Assembly (NCBI GenBank): GCA_964439135.1
Contig: CAYTNN010000147.1
Location: forward strand, 1-11,962
DNA from: JAFGPJ01 sp964439135
Lineage (GTDB): Bacteria; Planctomycetota; Phycisphaerae; Sedimentisphaerales; Anaerobacaceae
DNA length: 11,962 nucleotides
Direction of reading: 5' to 3'
Shown here: in pieces, positions 1 to 5,597 of the stretch
Position numbering within the stretch: position 1 is the stretch's first letter
Layout of the letters: every line of letters begins with the position of its first letter
Position numbers and translations under genes: made by a program
Notes under the pieces: generated by a model
What the model saw: the letters and a program-made list of their open reading frames with translations, nothing else
Told to the model about the DNA's origin: nothing
Databases searched by the model: none

Positions 1-872
1 GCCTTTGCCCCAAGCGTCATGAACTGCCCCGCCCTCGGGCCGGCACCCCAATTTAGATATTTCTTAATCATCGGTGTGGCAAGCTGATCGTTCGGACGGG
101 TCGCGCGGGCCAATTTTATGCTGTACGCTATCACCATGTCACTGACGGGCGCCATTCGAACAATCTCCTGAAACAGCACCATATCATTCCTGTCAAGAAC
201 CTGCTGGGCGAATATCTTCTTCCTCGTCGTAGTTTGCTTGACTATCATGTGCTCTTCCCTGGCCGTGGGATAATCGATAAAAATCATAAACATAAATCTG
301 TCCAGAGCGGCCTCCGGCAGAGGATATGTCCCCTCCTGCTCGATCGGATTCTGCGTAGCCAGAACAAAGAACGGCTCATCGAGCTTAAACGTCCTGCCGG
401 CGACAGTCACTTCGCGTTCCTGCATCGCCTGCAGAAGTGCCGCCTGCGTCTTGGGGGGCGTGCGGTTTATTTCATCTGCTAGAACCACGTTGGCAAAAAT
501 CGGCCCCTGCACAAACTCATATTTTCTCTTCTTCGACTGCGGATCACGCTGGATAATATCGGCGCCGGTTATGTCCGAGGGCATCAAATCAGGCGTGAAT
601 TGGATGCGGTTAAACGTCAGCCTCATTGAATCGGCTATCGCATGCACCATCATGGTCTTTGCAAGCCCCGGCACGCCCTGGACGATGCAATGTCCCCCGG
701 CAAGCATGCAACAGAGCATCGAATCAATCACATCATCCTGGCCGACGATTACTTTGTGTATCTGATGCTTTAAGCTAACATAGCCCTTATGCAGGCGAGC
801 CATCAACTCGCTTTCGTCAATGCCCCCGCTCTTATGGTTGTGTTCAACTGTTTGCCCCGTAGTCTTTTCCAT
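1..872 (-). CDS. MoxR family AAA+ ATPase (3' end cut by window edge)
   Basis: This is a cytoplasmic AAA+ chaperone-type ATPase of the MoxR family. Members typically act with von Willebrand factor A proteins in maturing or activating other complexes; the specific client is unknown here. The first 290 residues are visible. Walker A is GVPGLAKT (about residues 66-73, Lys72). Walker B is VVLADEIN (Asp133, Glu134). It is followed by RTPPKTQAALLQAMQE and sensor 1 in LATQNPIEQEGTYPLPEAA (Asn175), a signature typical of MoxR. Family members are about 310-340 residues, so only the C-terminal lid end is missing. The start is the ATG at 872-870, preceded by a modest GAAAGG ribosome site. Partner genes (DUF58, VWA) would lie beyond the left edge, as is common for moxR operons. 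Family assignment is secure; the role is not. Confidence 0.95.
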   Translation of the reverse strand, partial: MEKTTGQTVEHNHKSGGIDESELMARLHKGYVSLKHQIHKVIVGQDDVIDSMLCCMLAGGHCIVQGVPGLAKTMMVHAIADSMRLTFNRIQFTPDLMPSDITGADIIQRDPQSKKRKYEFVQGPIFANVVLADEINRTPPKTQAALLQAMQEREVTVAGRTFKLDEPFFVLATQNPIEQEGTYPLPEAALDRFMFMIFIDYPTAREEHMIVKQTTTRKKIFAQQVLDRNDMVLFQEIVRMAPVSDMVIAYSIKLARATRPNDQLATPMIKKYLNWGAGPRAGQFMTLGAK

Positions 873-954
873 ACCAGCCCTTTCGGATTTCAGCCAAAAT
901 CAAGGCGCACTCCAACAACCGTTTGTTCCCCCACTCTTATAGACGACAGAAAGC

Positions 955-974
955 GAATTCTGTGACAGAAATTC
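955..974. promoter_or_regulatory. Palindromic candidate operator upstream of moxR
   Basis: The 13-base core TTCTGTGACAGAA (958-970) is a perfect inverted repeat around a central G. The sequence lies about 85-100 bases before the moxR start, close to a TATAAG-like stretch (minus strand, about 939-944). A repressor or activator site is inferred from symmetry and position only. No known operator is recognised. Confidence 0.3.
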
Positions 975-1144
975 TTCATTTTTTGAACAAACGTTGTGAT
1001 TGCTGCACGCTGTATCACCTTATTCTACCAGAAAAAGGCAAAAATTAACAGAAAATGATGTTTTTGGGGCTTGAATAGATGTGAAATTGCCACGGCCCGC
1101 CATTACGTGTTTAGCCGTCCTCTGGCATTCGCAATTATCCCCAA

Positions 1145-1212
1145 GCTGCCACCCGTTTTCCATCAATTCGACCGTGTGGCAGCCCCAAATGCAGTTTGGG
1201 AATTGCTTTTTT
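1145..1212. repeat. Two adjacent inverted repeats (hairpins), second followed by T-run
   Basis: GCTGCCAC (1145-1152) pairs with GTGGCAGC (1176-1183) across a 23-base loop. Directly next to it CCCAAA (1184-1189) pairs with TTTGGG (1195-1200) across TGCAG. Six T follow at 1207-1212. On the plus strand this resembles a weak intrinsic terminator, but no plus-strand gene lies upstream. On the minus strand it would form 3'-UTR structure after the frame ending at 1220. Confidence 0.45.
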
Positions 1213-1219
1213 CTGCGAT

Positions 1220-1414
1220 TTACATTCCGATCATGTATGCCCAGAGTAACATTACCCCACCAGCGAGCAGTGTCGAAATGATAGAAAGCAGCTTGTGGCT
1301 GTCATAAATTATGCCATAGATACCGAATACCAGGGCAGCGTGAAACGAGAGCATTACCAGCAATCCTCCAAGGATCGCGAGTGGATTGCCTCAGCCGGGC
1401 TGGCATAGAAACAT
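1220..1414 (-). CDS. Candidate 64-residue two-helix membrane selenoprotein (in-frame UGA at codon 8)
   Basis: Read from ATG 1414-1412, the frame gives MFLCQPG, then UGA at 1393-1391, then GNPLAILGGLLVMLSF and a continuous hydrophobic protein ending in TAA at 1220. With Sec at UGA the product has 64 residues: a Cys4/Sec8 pair (C-x3-U) before two predicted transmembrane helices (about 12-36 and 42-62), joined by a short loop YDSHK. The UGA is followed after 20 bases by GCGAUCCU-UGG-AGGAUUGC, an 8-bp stem with a G-containing triloop. This fits the bacterial SECIS pattern in spacing, stem and loop. The frame faces selD head to head. Against it: no clear ribosome site precedes ATG 1414. A standard reading is also possible from the internal ATG at 1354 (44 residues), with GGAGGA nine bases upstream. 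I do not recognise the family, and no function beyond membrane redox can be proposed. Confidence 0.5.
1357..1382 (-). promoter_or_regulatory. Bacterial SECIS-like hairpin downstream of the UGA
   Basis: In the minus-strand RNA, 20 bases after the UGA at 1393-1391, GCGAUCCU pairs with AGGAUUGC around a UGG triloop: eight continuous pairs, one of them G-U. Below a C-U mismatch the stem continues with ACU/GGU. Bacterial SECIS elements usually place the apical loop 16-37 bases after UGA and carry a G among the first two loop bases; both hold here. A competing fold, GCAAUCC (starting two bases after the UGA) with GGAUUGC, also exists. Function as a SelB site is inferred. Confidence 0.45.
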
Positions 1415-1452
1415 TTTAACGCCACAGGCATGTAACGGCCGCTGGGCCTTGC

Positions 1453-1481
1453 TTGCATTGCGGATATATAAAGGATATAAT
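1453..1481 (+). promoter_or_regulatory. Sigma70-type promoter of selD fusion
   Basis: TTGCAT (1453-1458) is separated by exactly 17 bases from a perfect TATAAT (1476-1481). Transcription would begin near 1488, leaving a short leader of about 22 bases to ATG 1510 or 52 to ATG 1540. This also rules out the TTG at 1453 as the start codon, because it lies inside the -35 box. Confidence 0.7.
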
Positions 1482-1509
1482 TTTTGCTCACTCTTATAGA
1501 GTTATTAAA

Positions 1510-2874
1510 ATGATAAACACAGAAAAACGAAAACGGGTGATGCAGCGTTCCATTCGGCTTGGGCACTGCATTTGCGATCACAGGCTACCGTGTCCCTGTG
1601 ATGTCTTTAAGGAAAAGAACATCTGTTTGTGTGCCGGAGAGCGACCTGAAGCCCCTACCGGCCCGGTGCAACTGACAAAACTCGTGGAAAAGGCGGGCTG
1701 CGCTTCGAAAATCGACCAGGCGTTCTTAAAGCAGGTATTAAAGGATTTGCCAGCAGTGGATGATCCCCGCGTGCTGGTCGGCGTGCCGGCGGGAGACGAT
1801 GCCGGAGTCGCAATCATCGGCGGCCACAGTATCAACGACAGCGAAATCAAAGCGGGCTTCGCCGTAACCGGCACAATCGAAACGGACAAAATAGTAACCA
1901 ACGCCGCCGCACGCCCGGGCGATGTTCTCATCCTGACCAAACCGCTCGGCACGGGAATCGTCACCTTCGCCTCACAGATCGGCAGAGCTAATGCTGACAG
2001 CGTAGAAGCGGCTGCCGCCTCGATGACCGCGCTCAACAAAAAGGCCTCGCAGCTCATGGTCAAATTCGGCGCGCATGCATGTACTGACGTGACCGGTTTC
2101 AGCCTGATGGGCCACCTTTCCGAGATGGCCCTTTCGAGCGGCGTCGACGTCGAAATCATCTGGGACGATATTCCGCTGTTTCCCGGCGTGCTCGAATACG
2201 TCGCTGCGGGAATCCTGCCCGGAGCGATCGAGCGAAACAAGGAATCGTGCGGCGACCGTATCGTGACCGACGATGCCCTGCCGCAGGAGATGGTCGATAT
2301 GTGCTACGATGCACAGACCTCCGGCGGCCTTTTGATTGCGATAGCAGAAAGTGATGCCGAAGTTTTCCTGAAAGCCCTACATAAGAATGGAATCTTTGCC
2401 GCCGCGATTGTCGGCAGAGTTCCTTCAAAAGGTTCGGGACTCGTTCACATCGAGACCAGCGGCAAACGTAAAATACCTTCACCAGGTTTAGCCGGCACAC
2501 CTGCGATGCCGGTCGACGAAGGACGAATAAGGAGCAATAAGCAAACGGATAGTGAAGAGGTCGCCTGTTGTGCGGACGCTGCAACTTCATCTGCGAGTCC
2601 CGCCGATGGTTCCGATATCGCCCAAATCAAGGCCAAGTTCAATGATTTTCTCGGTGTGGCAAGCTCACCTCACGGCCTGGACGCCTACATCAAGCAGGCG
2701 ATGGCCACTGTGCTGTCGGTCACGACGCGCTGCGGGCCATGCCTGAAAATGCACCTGAAAAATGCAAAAGAAAAGGGCTTCACCCAGGACGAAATAGACG
2801 AGGCCGCATGGATGGGTATCAGCTTCGCCGGCTCGCCGGCCATGGTCTTTTACGAACAACAGAAAAACTCCTGA
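1510..2874 (+). CDS. selD: SelD-like selenide,water dikinase with Cys-rich N-terminus, internal deletion and C-terminal AhpD/CMD domain
   Basis: SelD makes selenophosphate from selenide and ATP for Sec and selenouridine synthesis. Numbered from ATG 1510 (ATG 1540 is an alternative), residues 20-41 hold three CxC pairs (Cys20/22, 28/30, 39/41). The SelD part starts with AGCASKI (Cys64 and Lys67 match catalytic Cys17 and Lys20 of E. coli), LVGVPAGDDAGV (91-100), GGHSIND (104-110), LTKPLGTGI, TDVTGFSLMGH (Asp193, like E. coli Asp227) and DAQTSGG. From GDDAGV the chain jumps straight to AIIGGHSIND. About 70 residues present in normal SelD, including the Mg-binding Asp68 and Asp91 equivalents, are absent in frame, so activity is doubtful. 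After a low-complexity linker (318-365), residues 368-450 form an AhpD/carboxymuconolactone-decarboxylase domain with TTRCGPC (Cys408, Cys411) and EAAWMGISF. The fusion to a peroxidase-reductase fold suggests selenium or thiol redox chemistry; this is inference. Confidence 0.88.
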   Translation: MINTEKRKRVMQRSIRLGHCICDHRLPCPCDVFKEKNICLCAGERPEAPTGPVQLTKLVEKAGCASKIDQAFLKQVLKDLPAVDDPRVLVGVPAGDDAGVAIIGGHSINDSEIKAGFAVTGTIETDKIVTNAAARPGDVLILTKPLGTGIVTFASQIGRANADSVEAAAASMTALNKKASQLMVKFGAHACTDVTGFSLMGHLSEMALSSGVDVEIIWDDIPLFPGVLEYVAAGILPGAIERNKESCGDRIVTDDALPQEMVDMCYDAQTSGGLLIAIAESDAEVFLKALHKNGIFAAAIVGRVPSKGSGLVHIETSGKRKIPSPGLAGTPAMPVDEGRIRSNKQTDSEEVACCADAATSSASPADGSDIAQIKAKFNDFLGVASSPHGLDAYIKQAMATVLSVTTRCGPCLKMHLKNAKEKGFTQDEIDEAAWMGISFAGSPAMVFYEQQKNS

Positions 2875-2898
2875 CAGACAACTCATGTGAGATATAAT
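2871..2898 (+). promoter_or_regulatory. Promoter of lamG-vanZ gene
   Basis: CTGACA (2871-2876, overlapping the selD stop codon) and a perfect TATAAT (2893-2898) are 16 bases apart. The leader to ATG 2989 would be about 85 bases. This suggests the downstream gene can be expressed independently of selD. Confidence 0.6.
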
Positions 2899-2988
2899 AA
2901 AACCTCTGATTAATGGAGAAATAAGAAGCTGTCTACAGATATGTATTAGGGAAATCCGTATGGGAAAATACTCGGAGCCAATCTGGGA

Positions 2989-4119
2989 ATGGTAAGTCGT
3001 AGGCTCAGCATTTCATTGTTGATCTTGGTCAGTATCGTGACTTTATTGTTCGGTCTTTGGCCTTTGAACTTTTGTTCAGAAAATCAGGTTCGCTGGCTGT
3101 CCCAGCAGGATGGCATTCAATTCTATAAGCAGGGTCTTTCAACTCGAAGAGCAAGCGGCGGTGTCATTTACAGCGATTCACCTGTCAATGTCCGAATGAG
3201 AGCGCAAATGTTTGTACCCACCACGATCGAAATTTTTGTCGAACCGCACGAGGGAAAAGGTGGTGGTTTGGCGCATATCGTATCCTTCCATGATGGTTAT
3301 CCTCGCTCGCCGTTGGTCATTGGCCAATGGAAAACCGAACTGGTTATACGGAGCAGAGACAACCAGAATGATGCTCGCGATACTTATCGTGAAATCGATC
3401 TCAATGACGGGCTGAACACAAATGGAAAAAAGCTGATCACAATAGTCTCCGGACCCGAGGAAATTGAGATTTACGTCAACGGAGATCTGGCCCGGTCGTA
3501 CGAAATTCGGTCACTGATAGGAGTGGATCATTTCTGTGGCTACCTTAATCTGGGGAATTCCTCAATCGGGCATAATGCCTGGATTGGGAACCTGTATGGT
3601 TTGGCCTTATATGACACGCTGTTAACGTTTGAACAAATCCGAGAACACTACGAATTCTGGGCCAACAGGTCGGCGGACAAACTCGCTGCTATTGAGTCTG
3701 AGCCAATGATTTTGTACACTTTTACAGAGCGAAAAGGCGCCTCGGTGCACAACCAAATGGACAATACAAACCACCTGACCATTCCTTCGACATTCAAGTC
3801 CCTCAGAAGGGAGATTGTACTGCGGTTCTGGCGAGACATCTACTGGGATGAAGGGACCATAAAGGACATCCTCGTCAATATTCTCGGTTTCGTTCCCTTT
3901 GCCTTGTGTATGCTAATGTATCTGAGCGGAAATAGGAACATGTCCCCCAGGCAGGCCGCCTTTCTGACAGTACTGGCTGTTGCGATCCTGAGCCTCATCA
4001 TCGAAACCGTCCAGATGGGCCTGCCGACGCGGACGCCATCGTCACTCGATCTTTTATGCAATACAGCAGGCGCTGCACTGGGAATTATAATTTTCAGGAT
4101 AATACCTTTGCGAAAATAA
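2989..4119 (+). CDS. LamG-like/VanZ-like fusion membrane protein
   Basis: This 376-residue protein starts with a transmembrane segment (about 7-26). A concanavalin/LamG-type beta domain (about 45-225) follows, with strand-rich motifs such as EEIEIYVNGDL and WIGNLYGLALYDTLLT. The C-terminus is a VanZ-like membrane domain: helices near 293-312, 322-345 and 353-373, with NILGFVPF (297-304), ETVQ (339-342) and RTPSSLDLLCNTAGAALG (348-365). These are the conserved positions of the VanZ family, named after a teicoplanin-resistance protein whose biochemical role is unclear. LamG-VanZ fusions are known from planctomycetes and related bacteria; they presumably sense or bind glycans outside the membrane. 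ATG 2989 is preceded by GGAG (2974-2977). The gene sits between selD and a remnant of an AhpD-type gene, so it may have been inserted there. A link to selenium is not suggested. Confidence 0.85.
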   Translation: MVSRRLSISLLILVSIVTLLFGLWPLNFCSENQVRWLSQQDGIQFYKQGLSTRRASGGVIYSDSPVNVRMRAQMFVPTTIEIFVEPHEGKGGGLAHIVSFHDGYPRSPLVIGQWKTELVIRSRDNQNDARDTYREIDLNDGLNTNGKKLITIVSGPEEIEIYVNGDLARSYEIRSLIGVDHFCGYLNLGNSSIGHNAWIGNLYGLALYDTLLTFEQIREHYEFWANRSADKLAAIESEPMILYTFTERKGASVHNQMDNTNHLTIPSTFKSLRREIVLRFWRDIYWDEGTIKDILVNILGFVPFALCMLMYLSGNRNMSPRQAAFLTVLAVAILSLIIETVQMGLPTRTPSSLDLLCNTAGAALGIIIFRIIPLRK

Positions 4120-4131
4120 ACCCGAAAAACT

Positions 4132-4239
4132 AAGAAGAAGGGCTTCATACAGGATGAAATCGACGAAGCCGCCTGGATGGGTATCAGCTTTGGCGGCTCG
4201 CCGGCCATGGTCTTCTATGAACATAATAAGGAGAAATAA
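4132..4239 (+). pseudogene. Remnant of an AhpD/CMD-domain C-terminus (partial duplicate of the selD fusion end)
   Basis: Read in frame, 4132-4239 encodes KKKGFIQDEIDEAAWMGISF, then GGSPAMVFYEHNKEK and a TAA stop. It parallels the last residues of the selD fusion. Bases 4141-4221 match 2776-2856 at 71 of 81 positions (about 88%). Eight of the ten differences are silent, leaving only two amino-acid changes (Thr to Ile, Ala to Gly). No start or N-terminal part is present; upstream the frame runs into the stop of the LamG-VanZ gene. The silent bias says the two copies diverged as functional genes before this one was truncated. Its tail AAGGAG (4228-4233) now provides the ribosome site of the next gene. 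Confidence 0.85.
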
Positions 4240-4241
4240 CT

Positions 4242-4883
4242 ATGTCAGAAATTGAAAAAAGAATAGAATCGCTTGAAAGAATAAACCGCCGATGGCGATA
4301 TATGACAGGATTATTCGCAGTCTTACTGCTTATATCATTGACTGTCGGCGCAGCACTTCCCGATTCGATACCGGAAGTGCTTAAGGCCAGGCGGATCGAG
4401 GTCCTTGCCCCTGATGGAAAACCGGTTATAGTACTTAGCGCTGACGCTAACAGATCGGCAATAGGACTTGTTGCTCAAGGCCCGGACCATAAGCGAGGGA
4501 TTTCACTGATGGCTTATAGAGAAGGTGTTGAGCTTGTGTTAATGAAACACGCTGAAGCACCACTGTTTTTAGCGAGGGTTAATGACAGCGGCTCGACTGT
4601 ATTAATTTCTGACGGTCGCGAGCCAAGTCAAAAGCCAGGAAGTATTATCTTAAGAAGCACTTCTCCGTCCGAGGACAGTCCGGGTGGAACAATGATTAAT
4701 TTGATGAAGGGACCGCGGAAGGCGGATATTCATGCCGGCCTTTTAATGCTGGAAGATGGGAGCGGCACATCTTTATTATTAGGTGGGGACAAAGGCAAAT
4801 CGGTGAATATTCGCGTTAACCAGGATGACGGCAAGGTCGGCTTCTTTGGTGAAAACGACAAAGTTATTGGGACTATGCCGTAA
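4242..4883 (+). CDS. Single-pass membrane protein with beta-rich exported domain, function unknown
   Basis: The 213-residue product begins with a charged, heptad-like stretch (1-18), then one transmembrane helix (about 21-39). The rest is a beta-rich exported part with repeated short units around hydrophobic strands and Gly/Asp turns: IEVLAPDGKPVIVLSADANR (52-71), SGSTVLISDG, SGTSLLLGGD and DDGKVGFFGENDKVIG. Such 'dGk..ivL' repeats occur in uncharacterised planctomycete and deltaproteobacterial proteins and suggest a beta-solenoid or stacked beta fold. ATG 4242 has a good ribosome site, AAGGAG, eight bases upstream; it lies within the AhpD remnant that ends two bases before the start. This spacing suggests the gene was once coupled to an intact AhpD-type gene. 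Function is not recognised. Confidence 0.8.
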   Translation: MSEIEKRIESLERINRRWRYMTGLFAVLLLISLTVGAALPDSIPEVLKARRIEVLAPDGKPVIVLSADANRSAIGLVAQGPDHKRGISLMAYREGVELVLMKHAEAPLFLARVNDSGSTVLISDGREPSQKPGSIILRSTSPSEDSPGGTMINLMKGPRKADIHAGLLMLEDGSGTSLLLGGDKGKSVNIRVNQDDGKVGFFGENDKVIGTMP

Positions 4884-4936
4884 CAGTTGTTCGGATAAAG
4901 CGAACGTCAAGATCAAGCTCCAGCACGTTGCAGTTA

Positions 4937-5200
4937 TTAAGGATCAACTTCATCGTATGTTTTGGGAGCATAGAAATTCGGATCAGGTGCTACATAAAAA
5001 TGTTCTGGATCTGATAACATTTCTGACCACGCCTGGCCTGTTGCAGAATCTAAAATGAAAGCGTAACCGTCATTTGCTTCGATCTTGAACCGTCCGTATA
5101 CAACCGGCGGCACATAATCTACAGCTCCAACTAAAAATAGAATCATCGCTACCACAAAGCCGCCAATAAGAGCACTTTTCATATCTATTGAGCGAACCAT
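4937..5200 (-). CDS. Small membrane-anchored protein, function unknown
   Basis: An 87-residue protein with an N-terminal transmembrane segment (about 9-28, ALIGGFVVAMILFLVGAVDY). A short polar domain follows: GRFKIEANDGYAFILDSATG, then WSEMLSDPEHFYVAPDPNFY. The 'I.a.dgyafilDs.tGqaw' pattern looks like a small beta sheet seen in many exported hypothetical proteins of anaerobic bacteria. ATG 5200 is chosen over ATG 5182 because AAGGGAG lies seven bases upstream of it. The gene converges on the plus-strand gene ending at 4883, with a 53-base gap that contains a weak GTTCG/CGAAC hairpin. No known family name applies; a real gene is likely because the composition and signal are coherent. Confidence 0.75.
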   Translation of the reverse strand: MVRSIDMKSALIGGFVVAMILFLVGAVDYVPPVVYGRFKIEANDGYAFILDSATGQAWSEMLSDPEHFYVAPDPNFYAPKTYDEVDP

Positions 5201-5568
5201 AAAAAAATCTCCCTTCTTAAAAAATACTTAATCAAAACAAACTTTCCAGCACATATTTTCAGTAAGAATTGAAGCTCTCTTATATAATAGGCACTCCATC
5301 TGCAAAACGTTACAATTTTTCTCACTTTCTTCAGTATATTTTATTTCATAAATCCTTGCCGCACCTTCACTTTTATGTAGAATCCCCTTTTTCGGGTATT
5401 TCTGTGCCGGGATTTTGTTCATTAATCCGACCGATATCAGCCGACTTTCTTACGCATTTGATTCATTCCTTGCCTTTCAGTGTATACCAGCGACCGGTTA
5501 TTCCCGGCTAATCACGATCTGCCGTGTTCCGGTTACCTTTTCGCCGGTGTTGAGGCATATTCTTATGA
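5201..5568. other. AT-rich spacer with no supported gene
   Basis: Both strands carry only short frames of biased, non-protein-like composition. The stretch is the 5' region of the minus-strand gene starting at 5200; TATAAG-like sequences near 5278-5285 could be its promoter, but no good -35 partner at normal spacing is seen. The right end may contain the tail of a broken minus-strand gene (see 5498-5597). Confidence 0.5.
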
Positions 5569-5597
5569 TTCCAACCGGGCTGTCTGCAGGCAGAATA
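5498..5597 (-). pseudogene. Possible C-terminal remnant of a minus-strand gene
   Basis: Minus-strand reading from about 5597 gives AYFRDILPADSPVGIIRICL, then NTGEKVTGTRQIVISRE and a TAA stop at 5498. It looks like the end of a beta-rich protein with normal codon use. No start or N-terminal domain is visible: upstream of it the plus-strand truncated gene begins. It may be the leftover of a gene cut by the same event that removed the 5' end of its neighbour. It could equally be a chance frame opposite coding sequence. Confidence 0.25.

Larger units (their letters stand above)
873..1219. other. Spacer between moxR and the UGA-containing frame, with inverted repeats
   Basis: No convincing gene is seen on either strand. 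On the moxR side lies a near-palindrome, GAATTCTGTGACAGAAATTC (955-974), whose core TTCTGTGACAGAA is symmetric around 964. GACAGAA also occurs at 945-951 and 964-970 as a direct repeat. Farther right are an 8-bp inverted repeat GCTGCCAC/GTGGCAGC (1145-1152, 1176-1183) and the hairpin CCCAAA-TGCAG-TTTGGG (1184-1200). A T-run follows at 1207-1212. Confidence 0.6.

Noticed and set aside
1220..1353. 44-residue protein from ATG 1354-1352 as the only product of the minus-strand frame
   Set aside because: Kept as an alternative, not as the main call: the bases before it continue the same hydrophobic coding pattern back through the UGA, though GGAGGA makes the internal start possible.
1453..1455. TTG start of selD at 1453
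   Set aside because: It lies in the -35 box of the promoter, so it would not be transcribed from that promoter.
1354..1581. 75-codon minus-strand frame across the selD promoter and 5' end
   Set aside because: Composition is not protein-like, it overlaps the promoter and the coding start of selD, and it conflicts with the better frame 1220-1414.
1578..2240. 220-codon minus-strand frame opposite selD
   Set aside because: It is a mirror of the GC-rich selD codons; the plus strand carries clear SelD motifs throughout.
4887..4903. GTTCG/CGAAC hairpin between convergent genes as terminator
   Set aside because: Only five pairs with a 7-base loop and no T-run on either strand.
4825..5058. 77-codon plus-strand frame overlapping the end of the 4242 gene
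   Set aside because: Overlaps two better-supported genes and lacks a ribosome site.
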